Below, piece after piece: positions 53,335-62,154 of a stretch of DNA of 64,000 nucleotides. Source of the stretch: an uncultured Candidatus Saccharibacteria bacterium (GTDB taxonomy: Bacteria; Patescibacteriota; Saccharimonadia; Saccharimonadales; Saccharimonadaceae); assembly GCA_938045445.1 (NCBI GenBank), contig CALIMM010000016.1, forward strand, positions 62,001 to 126,000, in the 5' to 3' direction. A model generated the notes under the pieces. The model searched no databases. It was not told where the DNA came from and worked only from the letters and a program-made list of their open reading frames with translations. Within the stretch, counting starts at the first letter, position 1. Every line of letters starts with the position of its first letter. Made by a program: the position numbers and the translations under genes.

Positions 53335-54746
53335 ACGTCCTCCTCTGGCGTTACGTGCGGGTTATATAGTGTGTTGTATCCTTTACCACAGAGTGCAGCA
53401 GTTATCTGAGCACTGGTAAGCGGTGTATCTGGCGCAAGAGAGGCAAGTTTGGTGCGCGCCACCACCACTGTTGGTGCGTCGATAATACCAAGATTATAGC
53501 GGGCTGTCAAGTAGATATGTTTGGTAAATGAGCGCCGACTGAGCTGCTGAAGCAGATCCACCACCGATGGTTGTAAAATCGACGACAAATTTGCAATCAC
53601 CTGCTGCTCATCGGTAATCCGTGGCGCCACCGCACCAATCATTGGGCGAGCGGCATCGGCAGCGAGGTGCTGCAGCGTGCTAGAAGGCAGCGCATTATGC
53701 TGCGTCAGGCATATCATGTCTGCAGCGACTACCCCAAGCAGCTGACCAACAGTGGTCGACTCATCGAATGGCACAGTGTGAGTGCTATATGGTCGATCCA
53801 GAATATAGCTCATCTGCCACTGAGCGCCATACTGCGGGTCGCGCTCCACCTGGGTCTTCACCTGGCGAGCGGCGCTGTCTGCCTCGAGGGCGCGGCGCTG
53901 CGCATCGATAACATAAGGTTTGGCATCAAGGTCTTTCGCTGTGGAGGCTTGGTGGACACGCCAATAGTAAAGGATCTGCGGCACATGAGCAATCTGCTCG
54001 GGCTGCAAAGCCCGCGTCAGGCGCAAGAACAACTCCCAATCCTGCGTGCCATTATACGACCCATCTTCGCCGCCAACTTCTGTGAGCAACTGACGTGACA
54101 TGACGGCAAAGTGCGTAATGTAATTCACTGCGCGCAAAAAATCTTCGTTCCAATCGGGTTTGAAAAACGGCTGATACGGTCGGCCATGTTCATCCATCTT
54201 TGTCTCATCGGTGTAGACAAACTGCGCGCCAGTACGGCCGATCGCGGCCGCGACCCACAGAAGTGCATCAGGGTGGAGAGTGTCATCATGGTCAAGCAGT
54301 GCAATGTACTCGCCCGTAGCCTGCGCGATGCCGTAGTTGGTTGCACCGGCAATGTGGCGGTTCTTGTCCAAAAAGAATGGCTTGAGCTGCGGTATGTCCT
54401 CGGCTAAGTCACGGATCGCCTGGCGAGTAGTCTCATTAGTCGAGGCATCGTCAACGAGGATAAGTTCCCAATGTGGGTACGACTGCGCCACCACCGACTG
54501 TACCATCTCTCGCAGGAATGGAATCGGCGTATTATACGTTGGTACGATGATGGAGATACGCGGCTGCTCAGTAAGTGAGGCAAGTGCTGGCGGCTGCTCA
54601 GTATGCTGACGCTGCCATGCATCGTAGATGCGGCGCTGGCGAGCATCGAGATGAGCTCGATACGGCGCCAGGAGACAACGTACCGCGCGGTGGAGATGGC
54701 GATTGGCTTTGATAAGGTGCGTCAAACGATGTAATATATACGACAT
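53331..54746 (-). CDS. Glycosyltransferase family 2 (rhamnosyltransferase-like)
   Basis: 471 residues. GT-A domain in the first 270 residues: ISIIVPTYNTPIPFLREMVQSVVAQ, LILVDDASTNET, YGIAQATGEYIALLDHDDTLHPDAL (DxD-like HDD), and DETKMDEHGRPYQPFFKPDWNED. GT2 enzymes of this pattern often build rhamnose-rich chains. The last 150 residues are less conserved. GGGAG precedes the ATG; it overlaps the two-domain GT4 gene. Same operon as the ABC exporter. Confidence 0.9.
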   Translation of the reverse strand: MSYILHRLTHLIKANRHLHRAVRCLLAPYRAHLDARQRRIYDAWQRQHTEQPPALASLTEQPRISIIVPTYNTPIPFLREMVQSVVAQSYPHWELILVDDASTNETTRQAIRDLAEDIPQLKPFFLDKNRHIAGATNYGIAQATGEYIALLDHDDTLHPDALLWVAAAIGRTGAQFVYTDETKMDEHGRPYQPFFKPDWNEDFLRAVNYITHFAVMSRQLLTEVGGEDGSYNGTQDWELFLRLTRALQPEQIAHVPQILYYWRVHQASTAKDLDAKPYVIDAQRRALEADSAARQVKTQVERDPQYGAQWQMSYILDRPYSTHTVPFDESTTVGQLLGVVAADMICLTQHNALPSSTLQHLAADAARPMIGAVAPRITDEQQVIANLSSILQPSVVDLLQQLSRRSFTKHIYLTARYNLGIIDAPTVVVARTKLASLAPDTPLTSAQITAALCGKGYNTLYNPHVTPEEDV

Positions 54747-54752
54747 TTCTCC

Positions 54753-55913
54753 CTATTTCCAGGTATGCTTGAGCTTGGTAACACCACCCCACCGGCCATG
54801 ATCATAATCACGTTGCACCGAAAAGTGCGGCCCCTCCTCAGTAAAGGCGATCGTCTTCGTGTCGTCCGCCCCCATCAAGCCAGCCTTGATGAAATAACTC
54901 CCCTCGTTGAGGTTGAGCTGCACCGTGTAGGTCGCGCGATTCTTGTCAGCAATCTTCACCTTTTCTTGGTAGGTGTTGGGACCATAGACATACTCACCAT
55001 TCTCGCGGAAGATTGCTACACCAACGTGCTTGACCCCTGTTTGTTGCCACTCTAACTCCACCGTCATAGTTTCGTTATACTCATACACTGTCTGTTCGTT
55101 ACCATCACTGCCGCGCAGTGTGATATCGAAGTCATCTGATATTTGCTCGTCTAGCCCTTCCGACTCGTTGTAGCTCTTAATGTTGCTCCGGCTATAGGCG
55201 GCGGCGATGCGGTATGGCTTGCCGATCATCTTCACCTTCCCATCCTCGATGAATACCGCCTTGTTGCAAAAGCGCTCCACCGCCGACATATCGTGCGTGA
55301 CGAGGATAACGGTGCGCTTTTCGCGCTTAAGCTTATCGAAGTAGGCGTAGCATTTCTTTTGGAAGGCTTCATCCCCCACCGCCAAGACTTCATCGAGCAG
55401 CAAGATATCGGCATGGGCACGGATAGCAATAGAGAAAGCCAGGCGTACCTGCATCCCACTGGAATAATTCTTGAGCCGCTCCTCCATAAAGTCGCCCAGC
55501 TCAGCAAAGTCGACAATTTTATCATACATTGCCTCCATCTCGTCGTGGCTAAAGCCGAGCAGTGCACCATTGAGAAATACATTCTCGCGACCAGTGAGCT
55601 CTGGGTTAAAGCCAACGCCCAGCTCGATAAACGGCACCAGCGAGCCACCCACCTCGACGCTCCCGCTATTGGGGGTGTAGATGCCGGCAATCGTCTTGAG
55701 CAGTGTGCTCTTACCCGAACCATTGCGCCCAACAATACCAAAGAAGTCGCCTTCGTTGATGGTAAAGTCGATATCCTTAAGCGGCGTAAAAACCCGATAT
55801 CCTTTGCGCCCCTTGAGGAGGTTAATGAGCTTCTGCTTGATGCCCGAGCTCGCCTCCAGTGGGATCTTGAAGGACTTGGTGAGGTTATTGATAACAACGA
55901 TTGGTTGCGCCAT
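54753..55913 (-). CDS. ABC-type polysaccharide exporter, ATP-binding subunit (Wzt-like)
   Basis: 386 residues. ATPase: GRNGSGKSTLLK (Walker A), NYSSGMQVRLAFSIA (signature), ADILLLDEVLAVGD (Walker B and D-loop) and LVTHDMSAVERF. After about residue 250, a C-terminal domain (DITLRGSDGNEQ..., VELEWQQTGVKHVGVAIFRENGEYVYG) of the Wzt kind, which in known exporters recognises the glycan's non-reducing end. Moves a finished lipid-linked chain across the membrane with the permease upstream. Start directly abuts the permease stop, with GGAG nine bases upstream. Confidence 0.93.
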   Translation of the reverse strand: MAQPIVVINNLTKSFKIPLEASSGIKQKLINLLKGRKGYRVFTPLKDIDFTINEGDFFGIVGRNGSGKSTLLKTIAGIYTPNSGSVEVGGSLVPFIELGVGFNPELTGRENVFLNGALLGFSHDEMEAMYDKIVDFAELGDFMEERLKNYSSGMQVRLAFSIAIRAHADILLLDEVLAVGDEAFQKKCYAYFDKLKREKRTVILVTHDMSAVERFCNKAVFIEDGKVKMIGKPYRIAAAYSRSNIKSYNESEGLDEQISDDFDITLRGSDGNEQTVYEYNETMTVELEWQQTGVKHVGVAIFRENGEYVYGPNTYQEKVKIADKNRATYTVQLNLNEGSYFIKAGLMGADDTKTIAFTEEGPHFSVQRDYDHGRWGGVTKLKHTWK

Positions 55914-56738
55914 CTAGATACTCTCCGCAAAATACTGCTGGTTGCGCCGGAAATAAAACACCGCCAGCAGGATGATAATGATAATCGAAACAAATGGTAT
56001 GAGCACCATAGGGTATGCCACGAGGTCGTAGAGCTGGATGGTCTGGGGTGTTACCAGCACTTGCCGGACGTCTTGGATAATCTGGGCGGCTGGGTTAAGC
56101 ATGAGGTATGGCGCAGCAGCCGGCATACGATCCACTACCATCTGCAGAGGATAGATAACCGGTGTAGCGTAGAAGGCCGCCTGCATGAATATCTCCCATA
56201 GGTAGCCAATATCGCGGTATTTCACATTGATCGTCGCAAGGAAAAACGCCACCGCCAAGGAGAGCACATAAAGCTCGAGGATCAGCGGCACTACAAGCAG
56301 CGCCTCCCACGACCAATGCACACCATTAAACAAACAAAAGCCCAGAATCACTACCATATTGATAGCGAGATTGATAAAGGCCGAGATGGTACCAGAGATA
56401 ACGATGATATATTTGGGGAAGTTGATCTTGCGGATCAGGTCGCCCCGCGAGACGATCGACTGCAGCCCCTGCACCGTCGCCTCACTAAAGAAGTTCCACA
56501 GCACAATCCCCACCAGCAGATAGACAGGATAGTGCTCGATGTTGCGACCAAGGCCGAGGAATTTGTCGAACACGACAAACAAAATAATAAACAAAAATAT
56601 TGGCTTGAGGATTGACCACAAATAGCCCAGCACCGAGCCTTGGTAGCGTAGCTTGAAGTCCGTTACGACTAACTCGCGCAGCAAGATACGGTTTTTTCGT
56701 TGCAAAAGATTTGTTACTTTCATAGTTTCTCTGGCCAT
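55914..56738 (-). CDS. ABC-type polysaccharide exporter, permease subunit (Wzm-like)
   Basis: 274 residues from the ATG at 56738; an ATG at 56723 is also possible. ABC-2 type membrane protein with six helices: VLGYLWSILKPIFLFIILFVVFDKFLG, YLLVGIVLWNFFSEATVQG, LILELYVLSLAVAFFLATI and FVSIIIIILLAVFYF. The segments FSEATVQGLQSIV and INVKYRDIGYLWEI are family markers. Forms the channel for Wzt-driven export. Shares a bidirectional promoter with the divergent GT2 gene. Confidence 0.92.
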   Translation of the reverse strand: MARETMKVTNLLQRKNRILLRELVVTDFKLRYQGSVLGYLWSILKPIFLFIILFVVFDKFLGLGRNIEHYPVYLLVGIVLWNFFSEATVQGLQSIVSRGDLIRKINFPKYIIVISGTISAFINLAINMVVILGFCLFNGVHWSWEALLVVPLILELYVLSLAVAFFLATINVKYRDIGYLWEIFMQAAFYATPVIYPLQMVVDRMPAAAPYLMLNPAAQIIQDVRQVLVTPQTIQLYDLVAYPMVLIPFVSIIIIILLAVFYFRRNQQYFAESI

Positions 56739-56746
56739 TATATAAT
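56737..56746. promoter_or_regulatory. Overlapping divergent -10 boxes
   Basis: ATTATATAAT reads TATAAT on both strands. The plus box (56741-56746) is six bases before a GTG start at 56753; the minus box (56737-56742) overlaps the first permease ATG and is 13 bases before the second. Confidence 0.5.
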
Positions 56747-56752
56747 ATGACC

Positions 56753-57772
56753 GTGGTAAAAAACAATCTTGCAATCATAGTTCTTAACTGGAACGGCGCC
56801 GATGATGCCCTAGAATGCATCGATTCGTTGGCGCAGCAGACGCTAGTGCCGACCATTATCGTGGTCGATAACGACTCGCATGATGACTCGGTGGCACGCT
56901 TCCGCTCATATCAAGCTAAACACCCTGCGCTCAGTCTCGTCATCATTGAGAATCAGCGCAACCTCGGCTTCGCCGGTGGTATCAACACAGGCCTGCGCTA
57001 TGCTAAAGAACAGCAATTTCGCTTTGTTGGCGTGCTCAACCCCGACGCAGTAGCTAACACACATTGGTGCCAAGCCTTGGTGGACGAGCTGCGGGCTCAT
57101 CCGCGCTGTGGCATTGCCACTGGGCTACTGGCGCGCCGCGATGGGACAACCATCGATAGCTCGGGCGACTTCTATACCACCTGGGGGTTGCCTGGCCCAC
57201 GCCACCGCGATGAGCCAATTAGCCATGCGCCAACAGAGGCCGGAGCGGTGTTTGGCGCAACGGGTGGCGGAGCAGTCTATCGCACGGCATTGTTCGACAC
57301 TGTTGACCTTTTTGACGAAGCATTCTTCATGTACTACGAAGATGTCGATCTCAGCTTTCGCACGCAGCTAGCGGGCTGGACGGTGCGCTTCACGCCGCAT
57401 GCCGTTGCATACCACAAGGTTGGTGCCAGCAGCAGCAAAGTCCCGGGGCTAGCCGTGTACAACACCTTCAAGAACTTGCCGCTTATTTTCATCAAGAATG
57501 TGCCGGGGCGGCTGTTTTGGTCGATTGGTGCGCGCTTTTGCCTCACCTACTGGCTGATATTCTTAAGTGCACTGCGCCATGGCAATGGTTGGCCAGCACT
57601 GCGTGGTATGCTCGCTTCTGTTATCCGCCAGCCAGCGGCCTATCGGCAGCGGTTTGCTATCCAGCGGCAGCGCAAGGTGTCGGTCGATTATATCCGTGGT
57701 ATTATCCACAACGGGCCATTACCTAACCAGACAGGCCTACTCAAGTTTCGGAAGTTTTTTACTGGTAAATAG
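56753..57772 (+). CDS. Glycosyltransferase family 2 (WbbL-like rhamnosyltransferase)
   Basis: 339 residues from GTG 56753, or 341 from ATG 56747. GTG is favoured because it lies six bases from TATAAT as in other genes here; the ATG would touch the box. GT-A motifs: LAIIVLNWNGADDALECIDSL, IVVDNDSHD, GFAGGINTGLRYA and NPDAVANT, then the acceptor block ATGGGAVYRTALF and FFMYYEDVDLSFRTQLAGW. This is the WbbL/RfbF pattern. Single gene divergent from wzm. Confidence 0.9.
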   Translation: MVKNNLAIIVLNWNGADDALECIDSLAQQTLVPTIIVVDNDSHDDSVARFRSYQAKHPALSLVIIENQRNLGFAGGINTGLRYAKEQQFRFVGVLNPDAVANTHWCQALVDELRAHPRCGIATGLLARRDGTTIDSSGDFYTTWGLPGPRHRDEPISHAPTEAGAVFGATGGGAVYRTALFDTVDLFDEAFFMYYEDVDLSFRTQLAGWTVRFTPHAVAYHKVGASSSKVPGLAVYNTFKNLPLIFIKNVPGRLFWSIGARFCLTYWLIFLSALRHGNGWPALRGMLASVIRQPAAYRQRFAIQRQRKVSVDYIRGIIHNGPLPNQTGLLKFRKFFTGK

Positions 57773-58026
57773 TTCAGCTTGAGAGGACGGGTCAGCGCCA
57801 AAGAAGCGAATTTTAAAGACCGATTTTCGTATGATAACCGTACAAGAAAATATCTGGAGGCCAGTAACCCAGCAAGCGGAAAAGCACTATATAGGATCTG
57901 GCCGGAACATTTTCGGTACAGTTATTATACGAAAGAAGTACACTATATTCTATTCGTATGCAATTAACCTACTTCACCTCACCCCTGTTATGCACGCCAT
58001 AATTTTGCATATTCGCCATCTATGCG

Positions 58027-58032
58027 TACAAT
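58027..58032 (+). promoter_or_regulatory. -10 box, leaderless promoter of sucCD
   Basis: TACAAT, seven bases (AATACCT), then ATG at 58040. The upstream intergenic stretch 57773-58026 shows no gene. Confidence 0.6.
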
Positions 58033-58039
58033 AATACCT

Positions 58040-59089
58040 ATGCGTCTTCTTGAATATCAGGCCAAGCAGTGCTTGGCTAAGGCTGGTGTGGCAGTGCCGC
58101 AGAGTAATGTTGTAGAATCTGCAACGGTAACACCCACTGCCCCCATTGTCCTCAAATCACAAGTTCCGATCGGTGGTCGCGGCAAGGCAGGTGGTGTGGT
58201 GATTGTCCACGAGCAATCCGCCGTTGTGCCAACCATTCAGCGTCTCTTTGCCCTCGATATTGGCGGCTACACCCCCACGAAGCTCCTTGCCGAGGAAGTC
58301 CTCTCCATCGCTCGCGAGTGTTACATTTCGCTTACTATTAATCGCGAGCACTCATCCATCGAGCTGCTCGCCCACACCAGCGGTGGCATCGATGTGGAGG
58401 AGCATGAGAGCGCAGCGTTCTTTCGCCAGGCTATCACGCCGCAAACGGTTTCTTCTGTAGCTGAAGCACTGGCGGAGTATCTGTCGCTGCCAGAGCAGGC
58501 CTTTGCGCTTGAGGATGTGATAGCGAATTGTTTGCGTTGCTTTATTGACAACGATTGTCTCTTACTCGAGATTAATCCACTCGTTGTGACGACAGATGGC
58601 CAGCTCATCGCTGGTGATGCCAAGATGACGATTGACGATTCGGCGCTATTTCGCCACCCACAGTGGCACGAAGTAGCCCTAGAAGATCATAATTTCGTCA
58701 CGCTCGACCATAACGGGACGGTTGCGACGATTGCCAACGGTGCAGGCCTGGCGATGGCGACCGTTGATGCGGTGACTGCCCGCGGTGTGCAGCCAGCTAA
58801 CTTTCTTGACATTGGCGGCACGGCCACTCCAGAGAAGATCCTGGCTAGCTTTGAGCAGATTGCCCGCTTCCCTGCCGTGGCGCTCATCATTATTAATATC
58901 TTTGGTGGTATTGTGCGCTGCGACGACGTAGCGGCGGCCATCATCAGTGCCAAGCAGCAGCTACCTGACCTCCCGCCACTCGCTGTCCGCCTAACGGGCA
59001 ACCGCGAGGCCGAAGCCAAGGCGCTCCTTGCCCGAGAACACATTCCACTCTATGATAATCTCTCTCAGATCCTGGAGGAAGCTGTATGA
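58040..59089 (+). CDS. sucC: Succinate-CoA ligase (ADP-forming) subunit beta
   Basis: 349 residues from MRLLEYQAKQCLAKAG; the next upstream ATG (58022) precedes the -10 box. ATP-grasp part: VLKSQVPIGGRGKAGGVV, LAEEVLSIARECYISL, LLLEINPLVVTTDGQLIAGDAKM and SALFRHP. CoA-ligase part: NGAGLAMATVDAV, LDIGGTATPEKI and INIFGGIVRCDDVA. Somewhat shorter than the 388 residues of E. coli. With SucD it converts succinyl-CoA, ADP and phosphate to succinate, CoA and ATP. No other TCA genes are nearby. Overlaps sucD by 4 bp. Confidence 0.95.
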   Translation: MRLLEYQAKQCLAKAGVAVPQSNVVESATVTPTAPIVLKSQVPIGGRGKAGGVVIVHEQSAVVPTIQRLFALDIGGYTPTKLLAEEVLSIARECYISLTINREHSSIELLAHTSGGIDVEEHESAAFFRQAITPQTVSSVAEALAEYLSLPEQAFALEDVIANCLRCFIDNDCLLLEINPLVVTTDGQLIAGDAKMTIDDSALFRHPQWHEVALEDHNFVTLDHNGTVATIANGAGLAMATVDAVTARGVQPANFLDIGGTATPEKILASFEQIARFPAVALIIINIFGGIVRCDDVAAAIISAKQQLPDLPPLAVRLTGNREAEAKALLAREHIPLYDNLSQILEEAV

Positions 59090-59958
59090 TGACCCCTGAT
59101 ATCTTTCGTGGTAAGCATGTTATCGTCCAGGGCATAACAGGCAAAAACGGCTCATTTCATACCGAGCGTATGCTAGCGAGTGGTGCGCATATCATCGGTG
59201 GCACATCGCCTAACCAATCGGTTACAGAGGTGCACGGCGTACCTGTCTTCCGGACAATTCGCGAAATTCAGGCGCAGCAGCCCGTTGATATTTCCGTCAT
59301 TTTTGTGCCAGCAGCTCATGCCAAAGCAGCGATTATGGAAGCAATTGACGCAGAGGTGCCACTCATTATTTGTATCACCGAGGGTGTGCCTGTCCACGAT
59401 ATGTTGCATATAAAACAACGCCTGGCAGCTAGTTCTTCGGTTTTGATCGGCCCCAACTGCCCTGGCGTTCTCATCCCCGGCGTGCATAACCTCGGCATCA
59501 TCCCTGCCGCGCTCGCCACGCCAGGCCACACTGCCATCGTCAGCCGCAGTGGTACGCTCACCTACGAAGCAATGAACCTCCTCACTCAGGCAGGCATTGG
59601 CCAGCGCTATGTGATTGGGGTTGGCGGCGATATGATTGGTGGCAGCAGCTTTATTGATTGCTTGCAGTTGTTTGAGCAGGATGCGGCGGTGGAGCATATT
59701 GTGCTGATCGGTGAGATTGGTGGCACGAGCGAGATTGCCGCGGCGGATTATATTAAGCGTCATATAAGCAAACCAGTCTATGCTTACATTGCGGGCCACA
59801 GTGCACCATCTGGGGTACAGATGGGTCACGCTGGGGCGATCCTTGGCACAAATGAGCTGGAGTCGGCCCAGGCCAAGACAGCCCGGCTCGAGGCCAGTGG
59901 CGCAGTGGTGGCATCGTCCATCCAGTCGCTCATCGCGCTCATACCAACCAATAAGTGA
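59086..59958 (+). CDS. sucD: Succinate-CoA ligase subunit alpha
   Basis: 290 residues. CoA-binding Rossmann domain VIVQGITGKNGSFHT and GGTSPNQ, then IGPNCPGVLIPG and IVSRSGTLTYEAM, followed by IGEIGGTSEIAAADYI. The phosphohistidine loop reads VQMGHAGAI, with His248 in the place of E. coli His246. All catalytic features are kept, although the loop after it (ILGTNELESAQAKT) differs from the usual GGKGTA. Coupled to sucC. Confidence 0.95.
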   Translation: MMTPDIFRGKHVIVQGITGKNGSFHTERMLASGAHIIGGTSPNQSVTEVHGVPVFRTIREIQAQQPVDISVIFVPAAHAKAAIMEAIDAEVPLIICITEGVPVHDMLHIKQRLAASSSVLIGPNCPGVLIPGVHNLGIIPAALATPGHTAIVSRSGTLTYEAMNLLTQAGIGQRYVIGVGGDMIGGSSFIDCLQLFEQDAAVEHIVLIGEIGGTSEIAAADYIKRHISKPVYAYIAGHSAPSGVQMGHAGAILGTNELESAQAKTARLEASGAVVASSIQSLIALIPTNK

Positions 59959-59973
59959 TACAATAAGGCTACG

Positions 59974-60921
59974 ATGAAAACAATCACCATTCTTATCCCT
60001 GCCTACAACGAAGCAGCTGTTTTGCCACAGCTATTTGCCCGGCTCGAGACGCTGCAGCGCAGTGTCGATCGCCGGCGCTACCAGTTCGAATTCTTATTTA
60101 TTAATGACGGCAGCCAAGATCACACGCTCGAGCTCATTCAGATCGAGCAGCAACACAACCCCGCCATTGCCTACCTTAATCTCTCACGCAACTTTGGCAA
60201 AGAAGCTGCTATGCTCGCTGGCTTCGACCACGCCGCGGGTGATGCTGTCGTGGTAATTGATGCCGACCTACAAGACCCACCAGAGCTGATCCCGCAGATG
60301 ATCGAGCTGTGGGAACAGGGGTATGATGATGTGTATGCACGGCGCCGAAGCCGCTCCGGCGAGACCTGGCTCAAGAAAAAAACCGCCGCGTGGTATTACC
60401 GTCTCCTCCAGAGTACAACGCATATACCCGTCCAGATCGACACGGGCGACTTTCGCTTACTTAGCAAACGCTGCGTCACTGCCATCACCCAGCTGCGCGA
60501 ATCTCAGCGCAATACCAAAGCGATCTTTAGCTGGGTGGGGTATAAAAAGAAGGAGATTCTTTATGACCGCGACCCACGGGCTGCTGGCACCATCAAGCAA
60601 AGTCCGCGCACACTCATCAACCTCGCTATTGACGGCATCACGAGCTTTACCACCGCACCACTGCGCATCTCGGCTGTGCTGGGCTTCCTCATCGCCTTCT
60701 TGGCCTCTATCTATATCCTCTATCTACTCATCCGACCACTGTTTGGTGTGCCAACTGGTGCAGGTTATTCGTCGCTCATGGCGGTGATTCTCTTCCTTGG
60801 TGGAGTGCAGTTGCTGAGTTTGGGAGTGATTGGCGAATACATCGCTCGGATTTTTAGTGAGACGAAGCAGCGCCCACCTTATCTCGTTGAGGAGCATCGT
60901 GAGGCTCGCCATCGCAAATAA
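59974..60921 (+). CDS. Polyprenyl-phosphate glycosyltransferase, GtrB/DPM type
   Basis: 315 residues. GT-A domain: ILIPAYNEAAVLPQLF, FLFINDGSQDHTLELI, LSRNFGKEAAMLAGFDHA and VVIDADLQDPPELI, then FRLLSKRCV. Two C-terminal helices (about 229-251 and 263-285) anchor it. Such enzymes charge the carrier lipid with glucose or mannose for use outside the membrane. Overlaps the GtrA-like gene by 23 bp. TACAAT (59959-59964) and AAGG precede the ATG. Confidence 0.92.
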   Translation: MKTITILIPAYNEAAVLPQLFARLETLQRSVDRRRYQFEFLFINDGSQDHTLELIQIEQQHNPAIAYLNLSRNFGKEAAMLAGFDHAAGDAVVVIDADLQDPPELIPQMIELWEQGYDDVYARRRSRSGETWLKKKTAAWYYRLLQSTTHIPVQIDTGDFRLLSKRCVTAITQLRESQRNTKAIFSWVGYKKKEILYDRDPRAAGTIKQSPRTLINLAIDGITSFTTAPLRISAVLGFLIAFLASIYILYLLIRPLFGVPTGAGYSSLMAVILFLGGVQLLSLGVIGEYIARIFSETKQRPPYLVEEHREARHRK

Positions 60922-61318
60922 CAGCGGTAAGTTGCTGCGGTTTGCGCTGGTTGGTGGGATTAATACAGCGATTGATATTGGCTTGCTGTTTGGGCTCACC
61001 GCACTTGGCGTGCCAAAGCTTGCGGCCAATACAGTATCGACAGGCACGGCCTTTATCTTTAGCTTTTTTGCTAATAAGTCGTACACTTTTCGTGCCCAGG
61101 GTAATGTGCGCCGGCAGCTGATCTTGTTTGTCGTCGTCACCCTGGCGGGCTTGTGGGGGCTACAAAACGCGGTTATTTTCTGTGTTTCGCCTATCCTGAC
61201 CTCTGTTATTCATACTGAGCCGCTTGTGCTGCTGCTCGCAAAAATCATTGCCACTGGTGCATCGCTGGTGTGGAATTATTGTTTGTATGATCGTGTTGTT
61301 TTTCGAACAACGGATTAA
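60899..61318 (+). CDS. GtrA-like membrane protein
   Basis: 139 residues from a GTG at 60899, four bases after GAGGAG; a longer ATG start at 60830 would lie deep inside the previous gene and add a non-conserved segment. GtrA family: LLRFALVGGINTAIDIGLLFGL, FIFSFFANKSYTFR and WNYCLYDRVVF, four helices. GtrA proteins are thought to flip the lipid-linked sugar made by the GtrB partner. Operon with the GtrB-like gene. Confidence 0.9.
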   Translation: MRLAIANNSGKLLRFALVGGINTAIDIGLLFGLTALGVPKLAANTVSTGTAFIFSFFANKSYTFRAQGNVRRQLILFVVVTLAGLWGLQNAVIFCVSPILTSVIHTEPLVLLLAKIIATGASLVWNYCLYDRVVFRTTD

Positions 61319-61517
61319 TGAGCCTTTCCCATATACTATGTTTTAAACAACACAGCGTGGCTGCACTATGTCATATTCAACTCTCAAGAATATCGCATAT
61401 TTGCACACTTTGGCCCTAGTACACCAAGAGGATCTCTATCAGACAAAGTGTAAGCCGTTGTTTGTTTAACAACTAACTTATTCGGTAGCCATAAACTCAC
61501 CATGTGGTTATAAGCAA

Positions 61518-62039
61518 CTATTGACGCTGGTAATCATCCACAACCCGCACAATATCATCCTCTGTTGATGGGTGCGCTAGGTCGGTGTGTTGCCAGAGCT
61601 CAGCAATGATCGTTGGGTGCTGGGCGTCACCACAGGCACGGTGGCGCTCCCCTGCCGCCAACCTCACGATATCGCCTGCCTGAGCTGGTGTTGGCTGGGC
61701 TGGTAGCTCGTCGCTCATGTTGCGATAGTACGCACCAGCGGTCAGAAAACACCACAACTCCGCCCGCCGATGATGATATTGCCAGCTGAGGCGCGCTCCT
61801 GGCCGGACAAAGAGTATCTTAGGGCTAAGCGGTGCATCGACTTTATCCTTGATTTCTACCCCCGAAGCTACAAAGAAATCCGCCGCAAACCGCTCTGCCT
61901 GCGCCGGATCAATACAAACAAACCCACCCCATGGCCGTTGGCTGTCTACCCCGGTGATATGGTAGCCGGCCTGGCGAAGAACGTGCTCTATTTGCGCCAC
62001 GCTTGTCTGAGCTGCTATATGTTGCGATAATTCCATCAT
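61518..62039 (-). CDS. Cupin protein, type II phosphomannose isomerase-like domain
   Basis: 173 residues. RPWGGFVCI, SPKILFVRPGARLSWQYHHRRAELWCFLTAG (metal-binding HH...E), AGDIVRLAAGERHRA (His) and AELWQHTDLAHPSTEDDIVRVVDDY match the C-terminal cupin of ManC/type II PMI enzymes, here stand-alone. It may interconvert mannose-6-phosphate and fructose-6-phosphate. An N-terminal 45-residue helix is extra. TATTAT lies six bases before the ATG at 62039. Confidence 0.8.
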   Translation of the reverse strand: MMELSQHIAAQTSVAQIEHVLRQAGYHITGVDSQRPWGGFVCIDPAQAERFAADFFVASGVEIKDKVDAPLSPKILFVRPGARLSWQYHHRRAELWCFLTAGAYYRNMSDELPAQPTPAQAGDIVRLAAGERHRACGDAQHPTIIAELWQHTDLAHPSTEDDIVRVVDDYQRQ

Positions 62040-62045
62040 ATTACG

Positions 62046-62051
62046 ATAATA
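62046..62051 (-). promoter_or_regulatory. -10 box, leaderless promoter of the cupin gene
   Basis: TATTAT, then CGTAAT, then ATG at 62039 on the minus strand. TATAAT a little further upstream is an alternative. Confidence 0.45.
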
Positions 62052-62141
62052 TGGGTATTATAGCACTTTTATGCAGAGTTGGGTTATTATTATCCGCCTT
62101 GACATACCCTCGCTCATCTGGCGCTTTTGGTGCAGGAGCTG

Positions 62142-62147
62142 TATACT
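62142..62147 (+). promoter_or_regulatory. -10 box, leaderless promoter of the GT4 gene
   Basis: TATACT, seven bases (AGAGGGT), then ATG at 62155. Confidence 0.55.
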
Positions 62148-62154
62148 AGAGGGT

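Noticed and set aside
61319..61517. Region between the GtrA-like gene and the cupin gene
   Set aside because: Checked for small genes and terminators; nothing convincing.
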